From NCBI RefSeq assembly GCF_003590795.1, contig NZ_QYUL01000005.1, forward strand, positions 234,001-298,000: a stretch of 64,000 bases of DNA. Direction: 5' to 3'. Numbering within the stretch: the stretch's first letter is position 1; every line of letters begins with the position of its first letter. Of this stretch, positions 10,001 through 16,502 are shown in pieces. A program made the translations under genes and the position numbers. Source of the stretch: Azospirillum cavernae (GTDB lineage Bacteria; Pseudomonadota; Alphaproteobacteria; Azospirillales; Azospirillaceae). A model generated the notes under the pieces. It was not told the origin of the DNA. It did no database searches and saw nothing but the letters and a program-made list of their open reading frames with translations.

Positions 10001-10285
10001 GGTGACGGTCAGCGCCATGTTGCCGTCGCTGTTGGCCTGCGACTGCATGTAAAGCATGTTCTCAACGCCGTTGATCTGCTCCTCCAACGGCGAGGCGACG
10101 GTTTCGGCGATGACCTTGGGGTTCGCGCCGGGGAACTGGGCGCGGACGACGACGGAGGGGGGAACCACCTCCGGGTATTCGGAAATCGGCAACTGGAACA
10201 GCGAGATCGCCCCCGCCAGAAACAGCGCCACCGACAGAACGCCCGCGAAGATCGGGCGATCAATGAAGAATTTTGAGATGTTCAT
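7088..10285 (-). CDS. RND multidrug efflux permease (HAE1 / AcrB-MexF type)
   Basis: A 1065-residue inner-membrane proton antiporter of the hydrophobe/amphiphile RND family. It starts MNISKFFIDRPIFAGVLS, typical of the first transmembrane segment, and carries two large periplasmic loops and 12 predicted membrane helices. The proton-relay region GIVVDDAIVVVENVER in TM4 has the conserved paired aspartates; GLSAKNAILIVEFARE marks TM10-11. The overall closest subgroup appears to be MexF/OqxB, judged by motif memory only. It is the last gene of the hydrolase-adaptor-pump operon, 42 bp after the adaptor. No TolC-type outer-membrane factor is encoded in this operon, so the pump must borrow one. Confidence 0.95.
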   Translation of the reverse strand: MNISKFFIDRPIFAGVLSVALFLAGAISLFQLPISEYPEVVPPSVVVRAQFPGANPKVIAETVASPLEEQINGVENMLYMQSQANSDGNMALTVTFKLGTDPDKAQQLVQNRVSQALPRLPSDVQRLGVTTVKSSPTLTMVVHLLSPNDRYDMTYLRNYALLNVKDRLGRIPGVGEVQLWGSGDYAMRVWLDPNKVAQRGLTATDVVAAIREQNIQVAAGVIGASPTLPDVPLQLSINARGRLRTAEEFGEVVLKTSPDGGVTYLRDVARVELSAAQYGLRSLLDNKPAVAMAISQAPGANALAISDQVRVTMAELKADMPDGVDFSIVYDPTQFVRSSIEAVIHTLLEAIALVVLVVIVFLQTWRASIIPLLAVPISIVGTFSLMLGLGYSINALSLFGMVLAIGIVVDDAIVVVENVERNIESGLSAKEATYRAMQEVSGPIIAIALTLVAVFVPLAAMSGLSGEFYKQFAMTIAISTVISAFNSLTLSPALAAVLLRGHDQPQDWLTRAMNRVFGGFFRLFNRVFHRASTGYGRGVGGVVRRKGVMMVLYAGLLGLTVFLGQAVPMGFVPAQDKEYLISFAQLPNGASLDRTEAVIRQMTDIALSRPGVQSAVAFPGLSVNGFTNSSSAGIVFVTLKPFAERHDPSLSALAIAGDLQKRYAGLKEAFVAIFPPPPVLGLGTLGGFKMQLEDRGALGYEALNAAVGAFVKQAMQTPELGPSFSSYQINVPQLDVDLDRVKAKQQGVAVGDVFDTMQIYLGSLYVNDFNNFGRVYQVRVQADAPFRAESADIGLLKTRNAQGAMVPLSSLVTVNQSYGPEMVVRYNGYTAADINGGPAPGFSSGQAQAAAERIAAETLPRGVRFEWTDLTYQQILAGNSALWIFPISILLVFLVLAAQYESLTLPLAILLIVPMSLMSALAGVWLTGGDNNIFTQIGFMVLVGLSAKNAILIVEFARELEHQGRSAVQAAIEASRLRLRPILMTSFAFIMGVVPLVTSTGAGSEMRHAMGVAVFFGMLGVTLFGLILTPVFYVLLRHMVGSHRRAPVGAALPFAGEPAPGYGDD

Positions 10286-10327
10286 GTGCGGCTCTCCGAC
10301 GGGCGGCGGCTCAAATCTGTGGAGCGC

Positions 10328-11527
10328 TTAGGGCTTGGCGGCGGTTTGAATGGTTTCGGCGGCCTTGCTGTCCATCGCCACCGCGCGCGGGGCGACGCGG
10401 GATCCGGGGCGGGCGTGCTGGGTGCCGTTGACGATGACGCGCTCCCCCGCCGAAAGGCCGCCCGTCACCACCCGCAGGCCGCTTTGCAGCGCGCCCAAGG
10501 TGATGGGGCGGTACTGCACGCGGTCGTCGGCGCCGACGACCAGGACGAATTTCTTGTCCTGGTCGGTGTTGATGGCGCGGTCCTCCACCATCAGCGCGTC
10601 GTGCGGGGCGCTGCCGCCAACCTTGACGCGGGCGAACAGGCCGGGAACCAGCAGCCCATCGGAATTGTCAAAGGTGGCGCGGACGCGGATGGTGCCGGAC
10701 GCCGCGTCCAGCCGGTTGTCGACATGCTCGACCACGCCCTGGCGCGAATAGCCGCTCTCGCTGGCCAGGCCAAGCTGAACCGGCACGTTGGCGGCGTCCT
10801 TCACGTTGGCGATGTGGCGCAGATAGGTCTGCTCGTCCACGTCGAAGGCGGCGTAAATCGGCGAGACCGACACCAAAATCGTCAAGGGGGCCGCCGCCGC
10901 GCCCGCCGCGACCAGATTGCCCACCGTCGCCTCGGCCCGCGACACCCGGCCCGACACCGGGGCCGTCACCTGGGTGTGGTCCAGGTTGAGGCGGGCGATC
11001 TCCAACGCCGCTTGCGCCGCCTTCAGGTTGGCCGCCGCCGCGCGCGCGGCGTTGTCCTTTTCGTCGAGCGACTGGCGGGAGATGGTGGCGTTCTGAATCA
11101 GGCGTTGGGCGCGGTCGAAATCGGCGGTGGTGAAGCGCAGTTGGGCTTGCGCGGCGGCGATCTGCGCCTCGGCCCGCGCGACTTCGGCCTGATAGGGGCG
11201 CGGGTCGATGGTGAACAGGATTTCGCCCTGCTTGACCAACGCGCCGTTGCGGAAATGCACGGCGACGACGGCGCCGGACACCTGCGGGCGGATCTCCACC
11301 CGCTCCACCGCTTCCAGCCGCCCGGAATAGGTTTGCCAATCGGTGATTTGCCGGGCGACGACGGGGGCGACGTCCACCTCGGGCGGCGGCGGAGCGGCGG
11401 CGGATGATGGCGCGTCAGCGCGGCTCTGGTTGATCGACAGGCCGCCACCGCCGACGACGACGGCGGCAGCGGTGGCGGCGCTGGCCGCCAGCAGAAGGAC
11501 CAGTTTCGGGCGGGACAGGATGGGCAT
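10328..11527 (-). CDS. RND efflux periplasmic adaptor (membrane fusion protein)
   Basis: A 399-residue AcrA/MexE-type adaptor joining the pump to an outer-membrane channel. Residues 1-30 hold an N-terminal membrane anchor or signal (KLVLLLAASAATAAAVVVGG). Then come a lipoyl half (RVEIRPQVSGAVVAVHFRNG), a helical hairpin rich in Ala/Gln, the second lipoyl half (DHTQVTAPVSGRVSRAEATVG), and beta-barrel and membrane-proximal domains ending at GERVIVNGTQHARPG. No lipobox Cys is present, so it is not a lipoprotein. It lies 24 bp after the hydrolase gene and 42 bp before the pump gene, clearly one transcription unit. Confidence 0.94.
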   Translation of the reverse strand: MPILSRPKLVLLLAASAATAAAVVVGGGGLSINQSRADAPSSAAAPPPPEVDVAPVVARQITDWQTYSGRLEAVERVEIRPQVSGAVVAVHFRNGALVKQGEILFTIDPRPYQAEVARAEAQIAAAQAQLRFTTADFDRAQRLIQNATISRQSLDEKDNAARAAAANLKAAQAALEIARLNLDHTQVTAPVSGRVSRAEATVGNLVAAGAAAAPLTILVSVSPIYAAFDVDEQTYLRHIANVKDAANVPVQLGLASESGYSRQGVVEHVDNRLDAASGTIRVRATFDNSDGLLVPGLFARVKVGGSAPHDALMVEDRAINTDQDKKFVLVVGADDRVQYRPITLGALQSGLRVVTGGLSAGERVIVNGTQHARPGSRVAPRAVAMDSKAAETIQTAAKP

Positions 11528-11551
11528 GACAAGCTCCCGGAAAAAAGACGG

Positions 11552-12394
11552 TTAAGCGGCTGCGGTCAGGCGGCGACGCAAGAAATCGGCGGCGGCCAGC
11601 AGGGCCGGGCGGTGGTTCGGCAAGGCGCGGTTGGAAATGGCGGGAAAGCGCGTGACCTCGGTCGGCACCCCCGCCGCGATCAGGTTGGCGGCGTAATGTT
11701 CCGCCTCGATCCGCAACACGTCGTTCTGCGCGGTGACGATCAAAGCGGGCGGCAGATTGGCCAGACGGCGGGATTCCAACGGGGCGGCGTAGGGGTGCAG
11801 CCGTTGCGACGCCTCGGGCAAATACGCGCGGTAGCATTTGGCGCAGGAGGCGACGGCCTCCTCGCCGCCCATCGCCTGGGCCTCGCGGATGGTGGTTTGG
11901 CTGGCGCGGGTCATGCTGGGATCCAGCATGGGGCCGAGCAACACTTGAGCTGCGATGGCGACCTCGCCCAGATCGCGGGCCAGAAAGGTCAAGGACGCGG
12001 CGACATGGCCGCCCGCGTCATGCCCGGCCACGCCCAGCGCGCCGGTGACGCCCAGTTCCTGCGCGGCGTCCTGTGTCCACAGGGCGGCGCGGTGGGCGTC
12101 GTGGGCGGCGGTGGGGAAGGGGTGTCGCGGGGCCAGCGAATAACCGACCGACACGACCAGCGCCGGAATGGTCTCGGCGATCATCGAGGCGGCGGTCTCC
12201 GCGTCCTCCAGCGATCCGCCGGTGAAACCACCGCCGTGCAGATAGAGCAGGGCCGGAACCGCCAGCCCGATCAACGGGCGGTAAAGCCGCAGCCGGATGT
12301 CCTGCGCGTGCCCGACGATGGTCCGGTCATCGACGACGAGCGGGCAGGGGGCGGGGTGTGTGACGCTGTGTGGCTGACGCGATGACCGATCCAT
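11552..12394 (-). CDS. Alpha/beta hydrolase, HSL-like, with Asp in place of the nucleophile Ser
   Basis: A 280-residue alpha/beta-hydrolase of the hormone-sensitive-lipase type: HGGGF oxyanion motif at residues 53-57, acid residue Asp225 in TAQNDVLR, and a possible His261. The nucleophile elbow is GHDAGG (residues 124-129), so the usual catalytic Ser of GDSAGG is Asp126. The codon is a clean GAC. The protein is therefore not a normal serine esterase; it may be inactive, or use Asp as epoxide hydrolases and dehalogenases do. The ATG at 12394 is chosen for its AAGGGA ribosome site; an ATG at 12430 would add 12 residues. It is the first gene of the RND operon, which suggests a job connected with the pump substrate or signal. 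Confidence 0.85.
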   Translation of the reverse strand: MDRSSRQPHSVTHPAPCPLVVDDRTIVGHAQDIRLRLYRPLIGLAVPALLYLHGGGFTGGSLEDAETAASMIAETIPALVVSVGYSLAPRHPFPTAAHDAHRAALWTQDAAQELGVTGALGVAGHDAGGHVAASLTFLARDLGEVAIAAQVLLGPMLDPSMTRASQTTIREAQAMGGEEAVASCAKCYRAYLPEASQRLHPYAAPLESRRLANLPPALIVTAQNDVLRIEAEHYAANLIAAGVPTEVTRFPAISNRALPNHRPALLAAADFLRRRLTAAA

Positions 12395-12489
12395 GTTCCC
12401 TTGGCGCCCAGCGCCCCTTCCGCATTGCAACGCGGTGGAGTGTGGGCGGCGGCGGGATCACGATAAACAGCGGGTTGAAGCCAACACAA

Positions 12490-12504
12490 TTCGGATTGGA
12501 CGAA
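12490..12504. promoter_or_regulatory. Candidate LysR-type binding site (T-N11-A dyad)
   Basis: TTCG-N7-CGAA is an inverted repeat that contains a T-N11-A core, the generic LysR-family box. It sits between the LysR gene and the hydrolase-RND operon, about 96-110 bp before the hydrolase start. The motif is short and could occur by chance; the position is what makes it credible. Confidence 0.4.
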
Positions 12505-12544
12505 CAATCACCCGGTCAGGGGGACACATCGGGAGGGGGCCAGA

Positions 12545-13567
12545 TCAAACCACGCACAGGTTGGAGTCCGCCGCGTCCTCCAGCACGTTGGGCGGGGCGG
12601 CGGCCTTGCGGGCGGGTTTGGCGCGCTTGCCCAATTTCTCGCCGCAGTCTGGAAGGATGTCCTCGCCCTGCATCAGCGGGCAGCGCTCGAACAGCTCCGC
12701 CACCCAATCGACGAAAACGCGGACCTTGGGCGACAGATGGCGGTTGTGCGGGTAAAGCGCCGAAATCGGCACCAGCGGCGGACGCCAATCGCTCAGGATC
12801 TCGATCAAAGCGCCGTCGCGCAGATGCGGCAGGGCCATGAAGCGCGCCGGTTGGACGATGCCCAGCCCCTCCACCCCACAAGTCACATAGGCGTCGGCGT
12901 CGTTGACCGACACCTTGCCCTTCATGGCGACCTCCAGGCTTTCGCCGTCGCGTTCAAAGTGCAGGCCATAGAGCTTGCCGGTGCGGGTGAAGTAGTTGAC
13001 GGCGGTGTGCCGCTCCAAATCCTCCAGAGTCGTCGGCAGGCCGTGGCGGGCGAGGTAGTCCGGGCTGGCGCAGGTGATCGGGCGAAAGGCCCCGACCCGC
13101 CGCCCGATCAAGCTGGAATCCTGCAAATCCCCGGCGCGCAGCACGCAATCGACGCCCTCTTGGATCAGGTCGATGGGACGGTCGCTCAACCCGATCATGA
13201 TTTCGATGTCGGGGTATTTCGCATGGAATTCAGGAAGCGCCGGAATCAGCAGCAACCGCCCGATGGAGCCGGACATGTCCACCCGCAACCGCCCGCGCGG
13301 GGCCTTGCGCGTGCTGGTGAAGGAGGATTCGACCTCCTCCAGGTCGGACAGGATGCGGGTCGCCCCCTCCAGATAGGCGGCGCCGTCCAGCGTCAGGTTC
13401 AGCTTGCGCGTGGTCCGCTGCAACAGGCGGGTTCCCAGCGCCGCTTCCAGATTCTGGATGGTCGTCGTCACCGACGCGCGCGGCAGTCCCAGCGTTTCCG
13501 CCGCGCGGGTGAAGCTGTTGGTCTCGACGACGCGGACGAAAACGCGCATCGCGTGCAGTTTGTCCAT
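12545..13567 (-). CDS. LysR family transcriptional regulator
   Basis: A 340-residue LysR regulator from the ATG at 13567 (MDKLHAMRVFVRVVETNSF). The winged helix-turn-helix covers about residues 1-60 (FTRAAETLGLPRASVTTTIQNLE) and the periplasmic-binding-like effector domain about 90-295. Residues after about 300 form an unusual basic, Ala-rich tail (KLGKRAKPARKAAAPPNVLED) with little resemblance to the family. The gene is upstream of, and in the same direction as, the hydrolase-adaptor-pump operon, separated by 150 bp, an arrangement like mexT-mexEF. It is therefore the likely regulator of that operon, perhaps through the dyad at 12490-12504. Confidence 0.92.
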   Translation of the reverse strand: MDKLHAMRVFVRVVETNSFTRAAETLGLPRASVTTTIQNLEAALGTRLLQRTTRKLNLTLDGAAYLEGATRILSDLEEVESSFTSTRKAPRGRLRVDMSGSIGRLLLIPALPEFHAKYPDIEIMIGLSDRPIDLIQEGVDCVLRAGDLQDSSLIGRRVGAFRPITCASPDYLARHGLPTTLEDLERHTAVNYFTRTGKLYGLHFERDGESLEVAMKGKVSVNDADAYVTCGVEGLGIVQPARFMALPHLRDGALIEILSDWRPPLVPISALYPHNRHLSPKVRVFVDWVAELFERCPLMQGEDILPDCGEKLGKRAKPARKAAAPPNVLEDAADSNLCVV

Positions 13568-13694
13568 GGTCCGTCCATCGACTGTGTGGCAAGACCGCCG
13601 CAAAACCGGCAGCGGACCGCTGTGGGCGGTTATCTAGGCCCCACAGAGGCCTTTGTCGATGGTCGCCGTCGGGATTTCTTGCCTCCCCCCGCCG

Positions 13695-14885
13695 TCAGGC
13701 TGGACGTTCGACCGCGATGGCCGTGGCCTCGCCGCCGCCGATGCAGAGAGAGGCGACGCCGCGCCGCAAGCCGCGCGCGGCCAGCGCGTGCAGCAGGGTG
13801 ACGATCAACCGCGCCCCGGTCGCCCCAATGGGATGCCCCAGCGCGCAGGCCCCGCCATTCACGTTCAACGCGCTGGCCGGGATGCCCAAATCGCGTTGGG
13901 CGGCCATGGCGACGACGGCAAACGCCTCGTTGATCTCGAACAGATCGACGTCGGCGACCGACCAGCCCACCCGATCCAACAGCTTGCGGATCGCCGGAAT
14001 CGGCGCGGTGGTGAACCAGGCCGGATCCTGGCTGTGGGTGGCGTGGCCAAGGATGGTGGCGAGGATCGGCAACCCCTCGCGCTCGGCCAACGAGCGGCGG
14101 GTGAGGATCAGCGCCGCCGCCCCGTCGGCGTTGGCCGAGGAGCTGGCCGCCGTGATGGTTCCGTCGCGGCGGAAGGCCGGTTTCAGGGTGGGGATCTTGT
14201 CCGCCGACAGTTTCAGCGGGTGCTCGTCCTGGGCGATCAGCCGGTCGCCGCCCTTGGCGGCCACGGTGATCGGGGCGATTTCATCGACGAACGCGCCGCT
14301 TTCAATCGCCGCGCGGGCGCGGGTCAGGGTTTCGATGGCGTAAGAATCCTGGTCGGCGCGGGTGAAGCCGTAACGCGCGGCGGTGGCCTCGCCGAAATCG
14401 CCCATCGGGCGACCGCCTTCATAGGCGTCCTCCAACCCGTCGAGCATCATGTGGTCGAACAGGCGGTCATGCCCGACCCGGTAGCCGCCGCGCGCCTTGG
14501 CCAGCAGATAGGGCGCGTTCGACATGCTTTCCATGCCGCCCGCCAGCGCGATGTCGGCGGATCCGGCGCGGATCAGATCATGGGCGAGCATCGTCGCCTT
14601 CATCCCCGATCCGCAGACCTTGTTGATGGTGGTCGCCCCGGTGGCGTCCGGCAGCCCCGCCCCGCGCGCCGCCTGCCGGGCGGGCGCCTGCCCTTGACCG
14701 GCGGGAAGCACGCAGCCCAGCAAAACCTCGTCGATGCGGTCGGCGGACAGGCCGGATCGGCTCAGCGCCGCCCGGACGGCGTGCGCGCCCAGCGCCGGGG
14801 CGGTCAAGCCGGACAAATCCCCCTGGAAGCGGCCAAGCGGGGTGCGGGCGGCGGCGACGATGACGACAGGATCGGACGGGTTCAT
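13695..14885 (-). CDS. Acetyl-CoA C-acyltransferase (thiolase)
   Basis: A 396-residue thiolase II-family enzyme, cytosolic. It either condenses two acetyl-CoA to acetoacetyl-CoA or cleaves 3-ketoacyl-CoA in beta-oxidation. The nucleophile Cys91 lies in NKVCGSGMKA, the active-site motif NEAFA and the GHPIGATGAR box are present, and the C-terminal catalytic Cys is in SLCIGGGEAT. The gene starts 37 bp after the dehydrogenase gene, so the two form an operon. A dehydrogenase plus a thiolase fits the last two steps of a beta-oxidation-like route or a short PHB/acetoacetyl-CoA route; the substrate cannot be set from sequence. Confidence 0.94.
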   Translation of the reverse strand: MNPSDPVVIVAAARTPLGRFQGDLSGLTAPALGAHAVRAALSRSGLSADRIDEVLLGCVLPAGQGQAPARQAARGAGLPDATGATTINKVCGSGMKATMLAHDLIRAGSADIALAGGMESMSNAPYLLAKARGGYRVGHDRLFDHMMLDGLEDAYEGGRPMGDFGEATAARYGFTRADQDSYAIETLTRARAAIESGAFVDEIAPITVAAKGGDRLIAQDEHPLKLSADKIPTLKPAFRRDGTITAASSSANADGAAALILTRRSLAEREGLPILATILGHATHSQDPAWFTTAPIPAIRKLLDRVGWSVADVDLFEINEAFAVVAMAAQRDLGIPASALNVNGGACALGHPIGATGARLIVTLLHALAARGLRRGVASLCIGGGEATAIAVERPA

Positions 14886-14922
14886 GGCGTTTGGTCTTTC
14901 CAGTTGGGGGATGGACAGGACG

Positions 14923-15684
14923 TCACTGCGCCGTCAGGCCGCCATCGACGTTGATCGACTGGCCGGTGACGAAGGACGCGGCGTCGGAGCAGAGCCAGAC
15001 CACAGCGGCGGCGATCTCTTCGGGACGCCCGACCCGCCCGATGGGGTGAAGCGGCCCCAGCGCGGCGTCCACCGCCGCCGCTCCGCCGAAGGAGCCTTGG
15101 GCCATCGGCGTCTGAATGATCGCCGGGCAGACGGTGTTGATCCGAACGCCGGATTTGGCGACCTCGATGGCGGCGCTGCGGCTCATGCCCTCCACCGCCG
15201 CCTTGCTGGCGGAATAGACGCTGTTGCCCGCCAACCCGATCTGGCCGAGGACGGAGCCGGTGGAGACGATGGCCCCCTTGCCCTGGCGCTGCATGATGGC
15301 GACCTCATGCTTCAGGCATAGCCACACGGCCTTCACGTTGGTGGCCATGATGCGGTCGAATTCCTCTTCGCTGGCCCCGGCCAACGGGCTGGCGCTGTGG
15401 ACGCCCGCGTTGTTGAAGGCGAAATCCAGGCGGCCGAAATCCTGTTCGATCCGGGCGAAGAGGGCCGCGACATCGGCGGAATCGGACAGATCGGCGCGCA
15501 GGAACACGCCCCGACCGCTTCCACCCGCCTGCTCGATCAACGCCACGGTTTCCTGGCCTTCGGCCTCGCGCCGTCCGGTGACGATCACGGTGGCCCCGGC
15601 CTTGGCGAAGGCCAACGCGGTCGCCCGCCCGATGCCCGAGGTTCCGCCTGTCACCAAGGCCACGCCACCCGTCATGTCCGTCAT
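14923..15684 (-). CDS. Short-chain dehydrogenase/reductase
   Basis: A 253-residue classical SDR. TGGTSGIG at residues 12-19 binds the dinucleotide, NNAG at 91-94 and the catalytic Ser144, Tyr157 and Lys161 (YSASK) are intact. Arg38-Arg39 after the second strand (VTGRRE) suggests NADP(H) preference. The C-terminus has the usual GQSINVDGG. It is the first gene of the pair with the thiolase and is divergent from the TetR gene; the 164-bp gap contains two operator-like repeats, so it is probably TetR-controlled. Substrate unknown; a hydroxyacyl-CoA is suggested only by the neighbouring thiolase. Confidence 0.92.
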   Translation of the reverse strand: MTDMTGGVALVTGGTSGIGRATALAFAKAGATVIVTGRREAEGQETVALIEQAGGSGRGVFLRADLSDSADVAALFARIEQDFGRLDFAFNNAGVHSASPLAGASEEEFDRIMATNVKAVWLCLKHEVAIMQRQGKGAIVSTGSVLGQIGLAGNSVYSASKAAVEGMSRSAAIEVAKSGVRINTVCPAIIQTPMAQGSFGGAAAVDAALGPLHPIGRVGRPEEIAAAVVWLCSDAASFVTGQSINVDGGLTAQ

Positions 15685-15748
15685 TGCTCTGCTTCCTGTT
15701 CAAAGCCCGACCGAGGCAGCGCGGTTGCTGTTTGGTCGGGCGCGGTTT

Positions 15749-15792
15749 ATGATGACGATCATCATGAATGATTTTTTGATGATGACAATCAT
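15749..15792. promoter_or_regulatory. Tandem TetR-type operators in the divergent SDR/TetR promoter
   Basis: ATGATGAC(G/A)ATCAT occurs twice, at 15749-15762 and 15779-15792, exactly 30 bp apart (about three helical turns). The first copy extends to a perfect palindrome, ATGATGA-CGA-TCATCAT at 15749-15765. The second has ATGAT-GACA-ATCAT. Both lie between the divergent SDR and TetR genes, 65 bp and 57 bp from the respective starts, so binding would cover both promoters. Confidence 0.75.
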
Positions 15793-15848
15793 GAATAAAC
15801 GCGGACGCCGTCGCTCGACGCGCGTCTGCGTTGCGTGGAGGGCGGGGC

Positions 15849-16442
15849 GTGAAGGTTTCCAAGGAAAAGGCGGCGGAACACCGCGCGGCCATCGTCACGG
15901 CGGCGGGGCGGCTGTTCCGCGAACGCGGCTTTGACAAGGTGGGGGTGGCGGAAATCACCAAGGCCGCCGGTCTGACCCATGGCGGCTTCTACGGCCATTT
16001 CGCGTCCAAAGACGCGCTGGCCGCCGAGGCGTGCGACGCCGCGTTTCAAGAGAGCTTAAACCGGCTGGCCCAGGACGAGGCGACCGCCAACGGGCCGCTG
16101 GCCGCCTTCCTCGACCGCTACTTGTCGGAACTGCACCGTGACCGGCCCGACGCCGGTTGCCCGATGCCGGCCTTCGCCACCGAGGCCGGGCGGCAGGATC
16201 CCGCCGTGCAGGCGCGCTTCACCAGCGGGGTCGAACGGTTCGTCGCGGTCGTGCGCGACCGCTTGCCGCCATCGGTCGCGCCGGAGGCGGAGCGCAACGC
16301 CCGCGCTGTGACGATTGTGTCCGCGCTGGTCGGCGGCGTGGCGCTGGCCCGCGCCACCGCCCAGACCGATCCGGCGCTGTCACAGGCGATTTTGACCGGG
16401 CTGCGCGGGCAATTGGAAGGGTTGATCGGCGGTGGGGCGTAA
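15849..16442 (+). CDS. TetR/AcrR family transcriptional regulator
   Basis: A 197-residue TetR-type repressor. The N-terminal helix-turn-helix spans about residues 10-50 (FDKVGVAEITKAAGLTHGGFYGHFASKDALAAEAC), the rest is the ligand-binding helical domain. The GTG at 15849 is chosen because GGAGGGCGGGG precedes it; a TTG at 15831 is in frame but less likely. Divergent from the SDR-thiolase operon. The double repeat between them is the probable operator for both units, implying autoregulation. The inducer is probably related to the substrate of that operon (inference). Confidence 0.93.
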   Translation: MKVSKEKAAEHRAAIVTAAGRLFRERGFDKVGVAEITKAAGLTHGGFYGHFASKDALAAEACDAAFQESLNRLAQDEATANGPLAAFLDRYLSELHRDRPDAGCPMPAFATEAGRQDPAVQARFTSGVERFVAVVRDRLPPSVAPEAERNARAVTIVSALVGGVALARATAQTDPALSQAILTGLRGQLEGLIGGGA

Positions 16443-16450
16443 CCGCCCCC

Positions 16451-16502
16451 AGCCCCTCAATCCAGCCGCTCAATCCAGCCCCTCAATCCAGCCCCTCAAT
16501 CC
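16451..16502. repeat. Four-copy 13-bp tandem repeat
   Basis: Four head-to-tail copies of AGCCCCTCAATCC occur at 16451, 16464 (one change, AGCCGCTCAATCC), 16477 and 16490. The array lies between the ends of two convergent genes, and its last copy contains the stop codon of the leftward TPR gene at 16496-16498. Copy-number changes of 13 bp would not alter that stop, because the array lies 3' to it. Confidence 0.9.

Noticed and set aside
6974..10276. Rightward 1100-codon open frame opposite the RND pump
   Set aside because: The composition (very high His, Gln, Arg, Gly) and lack of any motif mark it as the antisense shadow of the RND permease gene.
13575..13662. Inverted repeat CCATCGAC / GTCGATGG flanking the LysR start region
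   Set aside because: Perfect 8-bp arms but 72 bases apart, across the LysR promoter; no regular operator spacing, so not listed as a feature.
16451..16502. CRISPR array
   Set aside because: The 13-bp units are directly adjacent with no spacers, so this is a tandem repeat.
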